Below are positions 26,879 through 35,690 of a stretch of 64,000 nt of DNA, one piece after another. Under the pieces are notes generated by a model. It made no database searches, was not told where the DNA came from, and saw only the letters and a program-made list of their open reading frames with translations. The stretch lies in assembly GCF_019130065.1 (NCBI RefSeq), contig NZ_JAHSPG010000018.1, positions 1 through 64,000 of the forward strand, written 5' to 3'. Position numbers and translations under genes: made by a program. Position 1 is the first letter of the stretch, and every line of letters starts with the position of its first letter. The DNA is from Pinibacter aurantiacus. Lineage in GTDB: Bacteria > Bacteroidota > Bacteroidia > Chitinophagales > Chitinophagaceae.

Positions 26879-27066
26879 AATTTGAAAATTTGAAAATGAG
26901 AAAGCCAATTTGAGAATTTGAGGATTTGAAAATTTGAAAATGCCTCAGGTGCATCATTTCTCTTTAATAACATCAGGCCTTTTGTAAAGGCCAACAATCA
27001 AGAGCGAAAAATGCACGGAACGAATTTTCAAATTTTCAAATCGTCAAATTTTCAAATTGAGAAATA
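26879..27066. repeat. GAAAATTTGAAAATTTG-word inverted repeat between gmhB and gmhA
   Basis: Left arm of iterated AATTTGAAAATTTGAAAATG words (26879-26942) and right arm of TTTTCAAATTTTCAAATCG words (27023-27061), with about 80 bp of unique sequence between. The right arm encodes the last two residues and the stop of GmhA. Same family as the copies around the RAYT gene. Confidence 0.85.
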
Positions 27067-27636
27067 TTTCTCCTCCACCAACTCGCAAATGATATGCCCT
27101 ATTGTAATATGGCTTTCCTGTATGCGTGGTGTTATGGAAGACGGTACATTGAACAGATAATCGCTTAGTGCATGCATGATGCCGCCGGTAATGCCGGTGA
27201 AGCCAACTGTGATAACGCCTTTCTCTCTTGCGACCTCAAATGCACTTACAATATTGGCTGAATTGCCTGATGTAGAAAGACCGATCAATACATCACCTTT
27301 TACCATGATGCCATCAACCAGGCGGGAATAAATATCGTTATAGCTGTAGTCATTGGCAACAGCTGTTAAGTATGAGGTGTTGCAATGGAGTGCTTCCGCA
27401 GGCAGCGCTTGCCTGTTTTTGTAAAAACGTCCGCTGAACTCGGCAGCGAGGTGTTGCGCGTCTGCCGCGCTACCACCATTTCCGCAGAAATAAATGCGTT
27501 TGCCGTTTTGAAATGCGTTTACGATTGTATCAACAACTTCCAGCATTCTTTCAAGCATCGCCTGGTCCTGCAGTATTTGTTGTTTTGTATCAATTGATGA
27601 TTGAATGATCTCTTTTACCTGGGTAATGCGTTCCAT
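27052..27636 (-). CDS. gmhA: Phosphoheptose isomerase (sedoheptulose 7-phosphate isomerase)
   Basis: A 194-residue SIS-domain enzyme that converts D-sedoheptulose 7-phosphate to D-glycero-D-manno-heptose 7-phosphate for LPS core or other heptose-containing glycans. Key features are FCGNGGSAADAQHLAAEFSG (about 50-69), LIGLSTSGNSANIVSAFEVA and the C-terminal ESHITIGHIICELVE, which carries the zinc/catalytic His and Glu of GmhA. Length and pattern match the family. It forms a heptose pair with gmhB downstream on the same strand. The stop codon is inside a TTTGAAAATTTGA repeat. Confidence 0.93.
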   Translation of the reverse strand: MERITQVKEIIQSSIDTKQQILQDQAMLERMLEVVDTIVNAFQNGKRIYFCGNGGSAADAQHLAAEFSGRFYKNRQALPAEALHCNTSYLTAVANDYSYNDIYSRLVDGIMVKGDVLIGLSTSGNSANIVSAFEVAREKGVITVGFTGITGGIMHALSDYLFNVPSSITPRIQESHITIGHIICELVEEKYFSI

Positions 27637-27717
27637 GTTTAATTAGTTGATAGTTGTTGGTTGTTAGTTCTGGCCCGATTGAAGTTATTCCAGCGGGTTT
27701 AGAAACTAGCGCCCAAC

Positions 27718-27756
27718 CATTTTCAAATCTTCAAATTCTCAAATTGTCAAATTGAT
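27718..27756. repeat. TTTCAAAT-word repeat abutting the topA stop
   Basis: Iterated TTTTCAAATCTTCAAATTCTC words between the topA stop codon (27757) and the gmhA start. One-sided copy of the same family as 26879-27066. Confidence 0.75.
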
Positions 27757-30357
27757 CTATTTCTTCTTCGGTGCGGCCTTCTTTGGTGCTGCTTTTTTAG
27801 TTGCAGTCTTTGTGGCTGTCTTTTTCGCGGCAGTTTTCTTCGCTGCTGCTTTCTTTGCAAAAGCATTTGGCACCTGCTCTACAATCATTTTCTTAACATC
27901 TTCCAGCGAAATGCCCGCAGCTTCTTCCTCACTATATTTTGTACCATCGGCTTTCCTGCCAAGCTTCAACATTTTCTTTTGAAAGCGTATGAATGCTCCC
28001 CATCGGCCATTTTCAATGGATATCTTTTCTTCCGGCCATTGTTGTATATAACGGTTGGCCTCTTTTTCCATTTTCTTTTGGATCAGTTCCTCGCATTGTG
28101 CCTGTGTAAGCGTATCGAAATTGTAGGCTCTTGGTACGTTTATGAAAATATCGTTCCACTTAATGAACGGACCAAAACGGCCTTTGCCTTTTGTAACAGG
28201 TTTGCCTTCGTAAGAGGCGATAGGCGCATCAGCAACCTGCTTAACGTTGATAATTGCCAATGCTCTTTCCATGTCAACAGTCAGCGGATCTTCGCCTTTT
28301 GGAATGGAAATAAAGTCTTCACCCCATTTTACATAAGGACCAAAACGACCAACATTTACCGATACTTCTTTGCCTTCAAACTCACCCAAGGTAAGCGGCA
28401 GTTTAAAGAGGTCCATCGCCTCGTCAAAGGAAATAGTCTCTATGCTTTGATTGGATTTCAGGCGTGCAAAACGTGGTTTCTCTTCATCGTCAGCGCTGCC
28501 AATTTGCACCATCGGGCCGTATCGTCCCATGCGGGCAATTACTTGTTTGCCGCTTGCAGATTCAACACCCAATTCACGTTCTCCTTTTGCTCTTTCTGCT
28601 GTTTCAAGCGTTACTTCAATGCTGTTATGAAATGGCGAATAAAATTCATCTATCATTTTATTCCACTTCATTTTGCCTTCGGCAATTTTATCGAAGTCGT
28701 TTTCTATCTCGGCGGTAAAACCGTAGTCCATTACCGTTTTAAAATGCTGCTTTAAAAAGTCTGTTACCAGCATACCCAAATCGGTAGGGAACAGTTTACC
28801 TTTTTCAGCCCCGGTGGTTTCGGTTTTAATTTCTTTAGAGATTTCGTTCTTCTTATCGAGATGAAGAATATTCAGTTGTCTTAAAACGCCGTCTTTATCA
28901 CGTTTCTCGACGTAATTTCTTTTTTGGACGGTAGAAATGGTCGGTGCATATGTACTCGGACGACCAATACCCAATTCCTCCAGTTTTTTGATAAGCGAAG
29001 CTTCCGTATAACGTGGAGCAGGGCGGGTATATCTTTCTGCAGCCAGCATCTCTTTAAATTCAAGTGCTTGTTTTACCTGCAATGGAGGCAAGATGCTGTC
29101 GTTGTCATCATCGCCGTCTTCCTCATCTTTTCCTTCAAGGTAGACTTTCAGAAAGCCGTCAAACTTCATCACTTCGCCGGTTGCGGTAAGTGTTTCTTTA
29201 TTGGTAGAAATATCAATTTTAGCGGTTGTCTTTTCAAACTCAGCGTCACTCATCTGTGAAGCGATGGTACGTTTCCAGATCAGTTCATACAAGCGCTTTG
29301 CATCGGGATCATCCACTGTATGGTTTTCCATGTAAGTGGGACGAATCGCTTCGTGCGCTTCCTGAGCACTCTCGTTTTTATTCTTGTATTTACGTGGCTG
29401 GTGGTATTTAGCGCCGTAGCTGCTGGTCACCTCGTTTCTGATTTCGCCCATTGCTGTATCGCTAAGGTTCACACTGTCAGTACGCATATACGTTATCTTA
29501 CCGCTTTCGTATAAACGCTGTGCGAGCAACATGGTACGGCTTACACCATAACCCAGTTTGCGGCTTGCTTCCTGTTGTAGTGTTGAAGTGGTGAAAGGCG
29601 CGGCAGGGGAGCGTTTGGTTGGCCTTACGCTAATGTCAGTTACTGTATAATTTGCGCCCTTGCAGCTTTCGAGAAACTTTTGCGCATCCTGGGCACTATC
29701 AATTTTTGACGGGCCTTCTGCTTTGAATGTTACTTTCTTGCCTGTTATATCGTTTGCTACAAAGTAAGCGTCGATTTTATAGCTGCTTACTGCGTTAAAC
29801 TGGTTGATCTCTCTTTCCCTTTCCACGATCAATCGTACTGCCACACTTTGTACACGACCCGCACTCAGACTGCGCTGCATGCCAATCTTTCTCCATAGTA
29901 CGGGGCTCAATTCAAAACCCACGATCCTGTCGAGTACGCGGCGAGCCTGCTGCGCATCTACGAGGTTCATATCTATTGTGCGTGGATTTTGCACTGCTTT
30001 TCTAATGGCAGGTGCAGTAATCTCGTTGAAGACAATACGTTTGGTGGTTTTGGGGTCAAGACCAAGAACTTCCGCTAAGTGCCAGCTAATGCTTTCACCT
30101 TCGCGGTCCTCATCCGATGCGAGCCAAACCTCATCGGCTTTCTTCGCAAGGCTCTTCAAGTCGCGAACCACTCTCTCCTTATCTTCGGGAACTATATATC
30201 TAGGTTGAAAATTATTGTTGATGTCAATCCCCATGTCGTCCTTCTCCAGGTCACGAATATGACCAAAAGAGCTCTTCACCTCGAAATCTTTCCCCAGGAT
30301 TTTTTCAATGGTTTTCGCTTTTGCCGGGCTCTCCACAATCAGTAAATTCTTTGCCAT
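27757..30357 (-). CDS. topA: DNA topoisomerase I
   Basis: An 866-residue type IA topoisomerase that relaxes negative supercoils. TOPRIM begins IVESPAKAKTIEKILG with the acidic DEDREGE motif. The catalytic tyrosine is in KITYMRTDSVNLS. C-terminal repeat domains (GRFGPYVKWGED, GRFGPFIKWND, GRWGAFIRF) lack zinc cysteines, as in other Bacteroidota. The tail (about 835-866) is a Lys/Ala-rich, histone-like stretch, probably for DNA binding. ATG at 30355-30357. Its stop is followed directly by a TTTGAAAATTTG-family repeat. Confidence 0.96.
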   Translation of the reverse strand: MAKNLLIVESPAKAKTIEKILGKDFEVKSSFGHIRDLEKDDMGIDINNNFQPRYIVPEDKERVVRDLKSLAKKADEVWLASDEDREGESISWHLAEVLGLDPKTTKRIVFNEITAPAIRKAVQNPRTIDMNLVDAQQARRVLDRIVGFELSPVLWRKIGMQRSLSAGRVQSVAVRLIVEREREINQFNAVSSYKIDAYFVANDITGKKVTFKAEGPSKIDSAQDAQKFLESCKGANYTVTDISVRPTKRSPAAPFTTSTLQQEASRKLGYGVSRTMLLAQRLYESGKITYMRTDSVNLSDTAMGEIRNEVTSSYGAKYHQPRKYKNKNESAQEAHEAIRPTYMENHTVDDPDAKRLYELIWKRTIASQMSDAEFEKTTAKIDISTNKETLTATGEVMKFDGFLKVYLEGKDEEDGDDDNDSILPPLQVKQALEFKEMLAAERYTRPAPRYTEASLIKKLEELGIGRPSTYAPTISTVQKRNYVEKRDKDGVLRQLNILHLDKKNEISKEIKTETTGAEKGKLFPTDLGMLVTDFLKQHFKTVMDYGFTAEIENDFDKIAEGKMKWNKMIDEFYSPFHNSIEVTLETAERAKGERELGVESASGKQVIARMGRYGPMVQIGSADDEEKPRFARLKSNQSIETISFDEAMDLFKLPLTLGEFEGKEVSVNVGRFGPYVKWGEDFISIPKGEDPLTVDMERALAIINVKQVADAPIASYEGKPVTKGKGRFGPFIKWNDIFINVPRAYNFDTLTQAQCEELIQKKMEKEANRYIQQWPEEKISIENGRWGAFIRFQKKMLKLGRKADGTKYSEEEAAGISLEDVKKMIVEQVPNAFAKKAAAKKTAAKKTATKTATKKAAPKKAAPKKK

Positions 30358-30551
30358 ACTATATTATTATATACCAAAAACGGTTTTAGTGTCGTGCAAT
30401 TTTAATGTATAACCCTGAAAATAAAAAATTGCCTGCGGCGGCTATTGTCAAAAAGCATTGATTTTTAATGTAAAAATAACCGGGGGGAAACAGAGCGTAA
30501 ACCATATTTGGCGCGGCATATGAATTGATTACTAATAACTAAAGAAAATTT

Positions 30552-30743
30552 ATGAAAAACAGAAAAATAATTCCCGCCATTGCTTTTGGCGCCATTGCCG
30601 CAGGAGCTGCCACCTATTATTTTATAAAAAGGAGAAATAAAACAGATGAAAACGGCCATTTAACGGTAAAAGACCGCAGCCGGGGCATCCGCCATGTTAT
30701 TTATGCCGCGAAAAGATTTCAACACGGCGACTCTTTCCGATAG
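30552..30743 (+). CDS. Small membrane protein, unknown function
   Basis: 63 residues with one hydrophobic N-terminal helix (IIPAIAFGAIAAGAATYYFI, about 6-25), then a basic cytoplasmic tail (KRRNKTDENGHLTVKDRSRG) and the segment RHVIYAAKRFQHGDSFR. ATG at 30552 with an A-rich leader including AAAGAAAAT. I recognise no family. It is separate from topA by an AT-rich gap of about 190 bp. The codon content looks coding, but its reality rests on the clean start and the amphipathic design. Confidence 0.6.
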   Translation: MKNRKIIPAIAFGAIAAGAATYYFIKRRNKTDENGHLTVKDRSRGIRHVIYAAKRFQHGDSFR

Positions 30744-30965
30744 CTGGAAAGGGACAATGCCTAACCGGAGAATAGCAAACTATTTATTAAAATCAATTTA
30801 TATGTAAGTGTAAACCTATACGTATACAACTCGGAGCTTGCATCTCACATCTATTAACCATGGTACGACGCTGAAAACGTGTTTTACCGTGGTTTTTTAT
30901 TTAAACAATTTTTTGAAAAAACATACGTTCTAATATTAATATTCTATTAAAAACCAATATCTACT

Positions 30966-31220
30966 ATGGACGCTATTCTAACAAACTCACAAGCGGAACT
31001 GGCTGCCGATTTTCAAATGAAGGAAATTCAGGTAAGGTATAATAGCCAGATCGGATTACTAAAAATTCAAAGCGTGAAATATGCTCAACGAACACCGGAA
31101 TTGGGTGTTTCATATTTACAGGCTGCAAAAGATATTATGCACCGTTCATTATTTTTTTATGTTTCTACTGGTTTTGTTTTAAGCGAAGAGGGCTTCTATT
31201 TTTCAGCAATGGAAAATTAA
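30966..31220 (+). CDS. Small soluble protein, unknown function
   Basis: 84 residues, start MDAILTNSQAELAADF, with an LGVSYLQAAKDIMHRS helix and a hydrophobic aromatic C-terminus (FFYVSTGFVLSEEGFYFSAMEN). The ATG at 30966 is preceded by an AT-rich leader. A strong terminator follows 34 bp downstream, which supports this as a transcribed gene. The 222 bp before it show nothing else. No family recognised. Confidence 0.6.
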   Translation: MDAILTNSQAELAADFQMKEIQVRYNSQIGLLKIQSVKYAQRTPELGVSYLQAAKDIMHRSLFFYVSTGFVLSEEGFYFSAMEN

Positions 31221-31254
31221 CCTCATCGCAATTTGTTGGTTATTGGTGATAAAA

Positions 31255-31281
31255 AGGACAGCTCTTAGGACTGTCCTTTTT
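31255..31281 (+). terminator. Terminator of the 84-aa gene
   Basis: AGGACAG (31255-31261) / CTGTCCT (31271-31277) flanked by AAAAA and TTTTTT, so it may act in both directions. Confidence 0.85.
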
Positions 31282-31282
31282 T

Positions 31283-31385
31283 AGTTGAATAACTGATTAA
31301 CTGAATAATTGAGTAGTTGCATTCGATCATATACTTCAATATTCGGCCACTACGTTATTCAGTTATTGAGTTATTCAGTTATTGC
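31283..31385. repeat. GAATAACTGA-word inverted repeat
   Basis: Left arm TTGAATAACTGATTAACTGAATAATTGAG (31283-31315), right arm TTATTCAGTTATTGAGTTATTCAG... (31353-31383). The right arm provides the stop codon of the disordered protein gene at 31379-31573. Confidence 0.85.
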
Positions 31386-31573
31386 TGCTTCACCGGTTGA
31401 TCGCTCTCTAGCTCAGGATCACCGTCGTTTTTCTTTCCTTTCAGATCTCTGTCGGTTACCAGTTCAGCCTTACCTTGTTCCTCTCCCGGAGCTTTATCTT
31501 CACCTTCAAAATCTTCATTCGGTAACGTAGGTTGCTTTTCATCCTTTGCAGAGAATTTATTTTCGTTTTTCAT
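31379..31573 (-). CDS. Small acidic disordered protein
   Basis: 64 residues, almost all charged or polar (Glu/Asp/Lys/Gln-rich, e.g. NEDFEGEDKAPGEEQGKAEL). No predicted hydrophobic core. ATG at 31571-31573, and the TAA stop lies in an iterated ATAACTGAATAACTC repeat, so the end may be set by the repeat. Similar short acidic proteins are common in Bacteroidota. No function known; confidence is moderate because low-complexity ORFs can arise by chance. Confidence 0.55.
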   Translation of the reverse strand: MKNENKFSAKDEKQPTLPNEDFEGEDKAPGEEQGKAELVTDRDLKGKKNDGDPELESDQPVKQQ

Positions 31574-32057
31574 ACACGATAAGTTTTGTTATAGTTTTTA
31601 CTTCAAACTTCATTCCGCCGGGAGGGTGAGAATCAATTAATAATTAATAATTAAGAATTAATAGGGCTGTATTCGTTTTTTAATTTAACAACTAAAGATG
31701 TGGTTATCGTTGTTTATTGGGTGAACATCGGTAATTCAAATGAACATCGTTGCGTCGCACACTTAAGCATTTGAATATAGATGAGCAGCAGCATAATAAT
31801 TCAGCGTCGCTTAGGTAGTGGGAGGACTTCGTTGAAGAAAAACAATGTCGGCCTAAGTAAACGACATTGTTTTGCTAAGTAAAAAAGCCGGCATCACTGC
31901 CGGCTCGGATAAGGGGGATTTAGGGGGCTTATGTTTATCTCCCGATAAAACACTTGCATTCATAGGGGGCTGCCTTGGAAAAAGCTGCCGTAAGGTTCTA
32001 GATTAGGGTAGGGATTATAGTCTCGCTGCAACCCTATTAATTTTTAATTATTAATTA
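31574..32057. repeat. Gene-free region with AATTATTAATT repeat arms and two terminator-like hairpins
   Basis: TTAATAATTAATAATTAAGAATTAAT words (about 31634-31662) and their inverse (about 32036-32060) bracket about 370 bp. Inside are hairpins AAACAATGTCG (31840-31850) / CGACATTGTTT (31862-31872), and AGCCGGCA (31886-31893) / TGCCGGCT (31898-31905). The second is followed on the minus strand by TTTTT and is probably the terminator of the SPFH gene. The right repeat arm contains that gene's stop codon. Confidence 0.75.
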
Positions 32058-33971
32058 TTAATTGTTGCCCTCGGTCTGTTTATTTTCCTTGATCATCTGC
32101 AGCAACTGCAACCCCATCAATCCACTCAAACTTCCATCGCTGCCATTGCCACCGCTTACGATCAGGTCAGGGATGATCTTGATGTTGCCTTTACCAATTT
32201 CCTCGGTGATCTTGTATTTGGTAAAGTTGTCGCCACCCATGGCTTTAACCTGCAACTCATAAGCTTCTGCGGTAGACTTACCAATCGCCATGATTTTTTC
32301 AGCTTCAGCCAAACCTGTTTTGCTGATCTTTTCGGCATCGGCGCTTGCGTTTATCTTTGTCGCTTCGGCTTGTGCACCTGCTCTTGCTTTTGTAGCTTCC
32401 GCTTCTGCATTTGCACGCATTTTAGTAGCTTCGGATTCTGCATTTACCTGCAGTTTCAAACTGGTCGCATCACCCTCAGCTTTCTTCACGGCTGCATCTG
32501 CGGTGCGTTGAGCGATCTCTACGCTTTGTTGCGCTTTTACGATCTCTTTCTGCATGTCTGCAATAGCCGTTTCTTTTTCCATACCTTGTCTTTGTTCCTG
32601 CGCCATCTTTTGCGTCTGGTAGGTTTTTTGTTCCTCTTCCGCAATCTTTCTATCCGTCAGGGTTTTCATCAATGCTTCCGGAGGAACGATGTCACCGATC
32701 AAGGTATCCACGGCGTTTACGTTGTACTCATCCAGCACTTCCTTGATGTGTTCCCTTGCAGATTTCTGTCTTTCCTTACGTGTACTCAGGAAGCTGATTA
32801 CATCGCTGTCCTGCGCACTGTTACGGAAATAGTTACCGATCGTTGGCTCAAGCACCTGCGACACCAGGTTGGTCATGCTGCCGAATCGTGCGATCACTTT
32901 AGGCGCTTCATTCGCGGGAACGTGAATGATCTGTGCCACGTCAAGATTGAAAGGGAAACCATCTCTTGAACGAACAGTGATCGTACTTAAATTTTTATCG
33001 AGGTCATGTGCTTCACTTCTCGCATTTGCCCAGTTCAGTACAAGGTTGGTAGTAGGTACAAGCTCTACCTTCATTGTATAGGTATTGACAGGATATTTAC
33101 CGGGGCCCAACGGCTCCATCCATACACCACGGAAACCTTTGCTTACGATGTTACCATGTTTAAAAGTGTCGCCCGTCATGTCCTTACCATCTTCACCGAT
33201 GTATGAGATCACCACACCCACCTGACCGATCGGTACATTGGTCATCGGGATCTCCTCGATCTGGATCGCCCACTGGTTGATAAAGTAGCTACCGGCCAGC
33301 ATTACCTGCGGTTGCAGACCACGATTACCACCGTTTACAAGAAAGGCATCAACGTCCTGGAAGTTGTTGTGTCCTTCAATTTGTTCACCGGCGATTTGTC
33401 CGGCCTTGATTGGCACACCGTCCAGCGTGGTAACAATACCCACTTTGTTCTCATGGATGATCGTCATGTCGGCAATAGTCACTGTAAACGCATAGCTGTT
33501 GATACGATACGTACCTGCAGTAAGCAATGCAGTCTGTCTACCTTTCTGACCGCCATTGCTAAGGAATTTCTCAGCATCCTGGAAGTGGTCGCTATTCACC
33601 GTGCGGCCAAGGATGTTACCTGTTGGCAATTGCGCACCGTCGTTTGCCAATACAAGGCCGATCTTGCCTTCCGGGATTATCATAAAGGGTTGCATTTCCA
33701 CACCGTACTGCCATGGCCACATACCCCAGTAAAGACCGGGAGCTAAGGTTTGTGCCTGGAAACCGGCTTCTCCTTTTGTGGCGATGATACGACCGTCTGG
33801 CAGGCCGCGGTTGGCACCCATTAATACGAATTTTTTTGTCACCAATCCTATTCGGTTTTCCGGTACGATGACCATACCGAAGAACATTCGTAAAATGAAC
33901 TTGTAGAACAGGATAAAGATCAGTATCAGTGCTAACCACCAATAGCTGGCAAAAAGGGTTGGGATGTTCAT
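32058..33971 (-). CDS. SPFH/band-7 membrane protein with four N-terminal repeats (flotillin-like)
   Basis: 637 residues. One N-terminal membrane helix (about 9-32) is followed by four tandem repeats of about 60-70 residues (about 34-92, 96-167, 169-238, 242-303). Each holds a phrase like IPEGKIGLV and ends in a phrase like LLTAGTYRINSYAFTV. After these is the SPFH domain (about 305-440, ITVRSRDGFPFNLDVAQIIHVP), then an Ala/Glu-rich coiled coil (about 440-600) with AEAEATKARAGAQAEATK. Flotillin-type proteins scaffold membrane microdomains. Four N-terminal repeats before SPFH are unusual. ATG at 33969-33971. Confidence 0.87.
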   Translation of the reverse strand: MNIPTLFASYWWLALILIFILFYKFILRMFFGMVIVPENRIGLVTKKFVLMGANRGLPDGRIIATKGEAGFQAQTLAPGLYWGMWPWQYGVEMQPFMIIPEGKIGLVLANDGAQLPTGNILGRTVNSDHFQDAEKFLSNGGQKGRQTALLTAGTYRINSYAFTVTIADMTIIHENKVGIVTTLDGVPIKAGQIAGEQIEGHNNFQDVDAFLVNGGNRGLQPQVMLAGSYFINQWAIQIEEIPMTNVPIGQVGVVISYIGEDGKDMTGDTFKHGNIVSKGFRGVWMEPLGPGKYPVNTYTMKVELVPTTNLVLNWANARSEAHDLDKNLSTITVRSRDGFPFNLDVAQIIHVPANEAPKVIARFGSMTNLVSQVLEPTIGNYFRNSAQDSDVISFLSTRKERQKSAREHIKEVLDEYNVNAVDTLIGDIVPPEALMKTLTDRKIAEEEQKTYQTQKMAQEQRQGMEKETAIADMQKEIVKAQQSVEIAQRTADAAVKKAEGDATSLKLQVNAESEATKMRANAEAEATKARAGAQAEATKINASADAEKISKTGLAEAEKIMAIGKSTAEAYELQVKAMGGDNFTKYKITEEIGKGNIKIIPDLIVSGGNGSDGSLSGLMGLQLLQMIKENKQTEGNN

Positions 33972-34841
33972 AATTATGTTTTGTTTTTTATTGTTTGATA
34001 ATTGTTTGATAGGGAATGGAACGCCCGCCTGAATGACTTTCGTCGGGTAGGATGATTTTCATGATTGTCAAGATTTGTCAAGATCTTTTGAATTGTTTTA
34101 ATAAATCATGGCAATCATCAAATTCATGCGAATCTGCGTTCTTGTCTTTTCGGCAATAACTTGTCCGATGCATAACACAATGTTTGGTAACATTACATAT
34201 ATGCGCTTGTACCTAGTTGTTAGCTAGTGTGTACTTGATTTGCCTTAAATTTTTGTCAGGAACTGAAGGTGATTGCAGGTAGTACTTGGGAACCGTTTTT
34301 TGCGAAAAGAACCGCAATATTATGTTTCATATTCGTAGGAGATGTGCTCCTTGTTTGTTTGATGGTGTAAAGATATATCGCGCTATCGCTTCATTGTGAG
34401 TGATTTAGGGAGCAGCGGGACTTGCCTAGTGAGGAGCGGAAAAGTATGTGTGATGAGCGGTAAATATGGGGTGTTGGGGGCGAGATAGGTGGATAAACGG
34501 GGAGAGACAATTAGGAATTAGAAATTAGGAACTAGGAATTTGTGCACCCCGTAGAGACGCGTTGAACGCGTCTTCGTGCGGCATCCGTTTTATGCGTGAA
34601 TTCCTGAAAGAGCTTTCCGATAAACAACAATCACCGGCGGAAAATCAATTCGAAATTTTTCATTCTTACATTATAAAATGCTTTTTGTTTTATAATTGAT
34701 TGTTGAAAAAGAGGCATTGTTAGAAATTATTCTTCTATTTCTTCTTTTATAATATATCATATAATCAGGTAGGACATCCATCTCAAAAACTATCTTTAAT
34801 TTGACTAACAAACGATAGTATAATTTAAAATACAACTTGCC
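33972..34841. other. Long gene-free region between the SPFH and phenylalanine hydroxylase genes
   Basis: 870 bp with no plausible gene. Features seen: a TTAGGAATTAGAAATTAGGAA word repeat (34510-34540) and a hairpin AGACGCG (34555-34561) / CGCGTCT (34567-34573). The last 60 bp are AT-rich and should hold the phhA promoter, though no clear TAnnTTTG site is found. Confidence 0.5.
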
Positions 34842-35549
34842 ATGGAACAACAATATGAATTGTACACTTCAGAAGATCGCGAAGTTTGGAAACAGCTTTA
34901 CATCCGTCAGCATCCACAAGTCGTTCAATTTGCTTCGCAAGCAGTGATTGATGGTATGGAACAATGTGGCTTTCGGGCAGACGAAATTCCTGACTTTAGA
35001 AAAGTAAATGAGAATTTATCGCACATTACCGGTTGGGAGATATATGCGGTACCGGGTTTGATCGACAATAAACTTTTCTTCGAAAACCTGGCCCTGAAAA
35101 AATTTCCATGTGCTACCTGGTTACGCACGATGCAACAACTCGATTATCTCGAAGAACCGGATATGTTCCATGATGTATTTGGTCATGTGCCTTTGCTGAC
35201 CAATCATGAGTTTACGGGCTTTTTAAGCAATCTTGCGGTGATTGCCCTGAAAAATATTGATGACGAAGATTTCATCGAAAGAATGAGCCGCTTGTATTGG
35301 TATACTGTAGAGTTTGGGTTGATTAAACAAAATGGTGAACTTAAAGCCTATGGCGCAGGAATATTATCATCTATTGGTGAAACAAAATATTCGCTGTTCT
35401 CTGATAAGCCTAAACGTGTGCCTTATGATTTGCATACAATTTTAGATACTCCTTATATCAAAGACAAATACCAGGAAGTGTATTATGTTATCAACTCTTA
35501 TGAGGAGTTGTTTGCGAGTATTGAGAATTATAGTGAAAGCTATGCGTAA
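34842..35549 (+). CDS. phhA: Phenylalanine 4-monooxygenase (pterin-dependent)
   Basis: A 235-residue non-haem iron enzyme that hydroxylates phenylalanine to tyrosine using tetrahydrobiopterin-type cofactor. The 2-His-1-Glu facial triad is visible as H110 and H115 in FHDVFGHVPLLTNHEF and E157 in TVEFGLI. The motif LYWYTVEFGL is characteristic of aromatic amino-acid hydroxylases. Length is typical of bacterial single-domain enzymes (no regulatory domain). ATG at 34842. It is monocistronic and ends in a repeat-borne terminator. No pterin carbinolamine dehydratase gene lies next to it. Confidence 0.94.
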   Translation: MEQQYELYTSEDREVWKQLYIRQHPQVVQFASQAVIDGMEQCGFRADEIPDFRKVNENLSHITGWEIYAVPGLIDNKLFFENLALKKFPCATWLRTMQQLDYLEEPDMFHDVFGHVPLLTNHEFTGFLSNLAVIALKNIDDEDFIERMSRLYWYTVEFGLIKQNGELKAYGAGILSSIGETKYSLFSDKPKRVPYDLHTILDTPYIKDKYQEVYYVINSYEELFASIENYSESYA

Positions 35550-35690
35550 TGCTTAACGCAGAACGCAGAACGCTTAAGGTGTAACTTCCGAAGTTATTCC
35601 TTAAGCGTTTCTTTTTTGGTAGCCCATATCAATTACTACGGCGCACACAAACAGCGTTAAGCGTTAGGCATTAAGCGTTATGCTTAATCA
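35548..35690. repeat. TTAACGC-word repeat (copy 2)
   Basis: Iterated GCTTAACGCAGAACGC words at the left, a hairpin in the middle and GCGTTAAGCGTTAGGCATTAAGC words at the right. The stop codons of phhA (plus strand) and of the hexosaminidase gene (minus strand) both lie at its edges. Confidence 0.85.
35569..35617 (+). terminator. Repeat-borne terminator of phhA
   Basis: Stem AACGCTTAAGG (35569-35579) / CCTTAAGCGTT (35599-35609), then TCTTTTTTGG. The inner part TGTAACTT...AAGTTATT matches the minus-strand terminator at 20214-20265 almost base for base. Confidence 0.85.

Noticed and set aside
27979-28755. 258-codon ORF on the plus strand opposite topA
   Set aside because: It is antisense to the clear topA gene, shows no family signal, and its amino-acid composition is Phe/Cys/His-rich as expected of a shadow frame.
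34671-34853. 60-codon minus-strand ORF upstream of phhA
   Set aside because: AT-rich, Tyr/Lys-rich low-information sequence that overlaps the phhA start. It is likely leader DNA.
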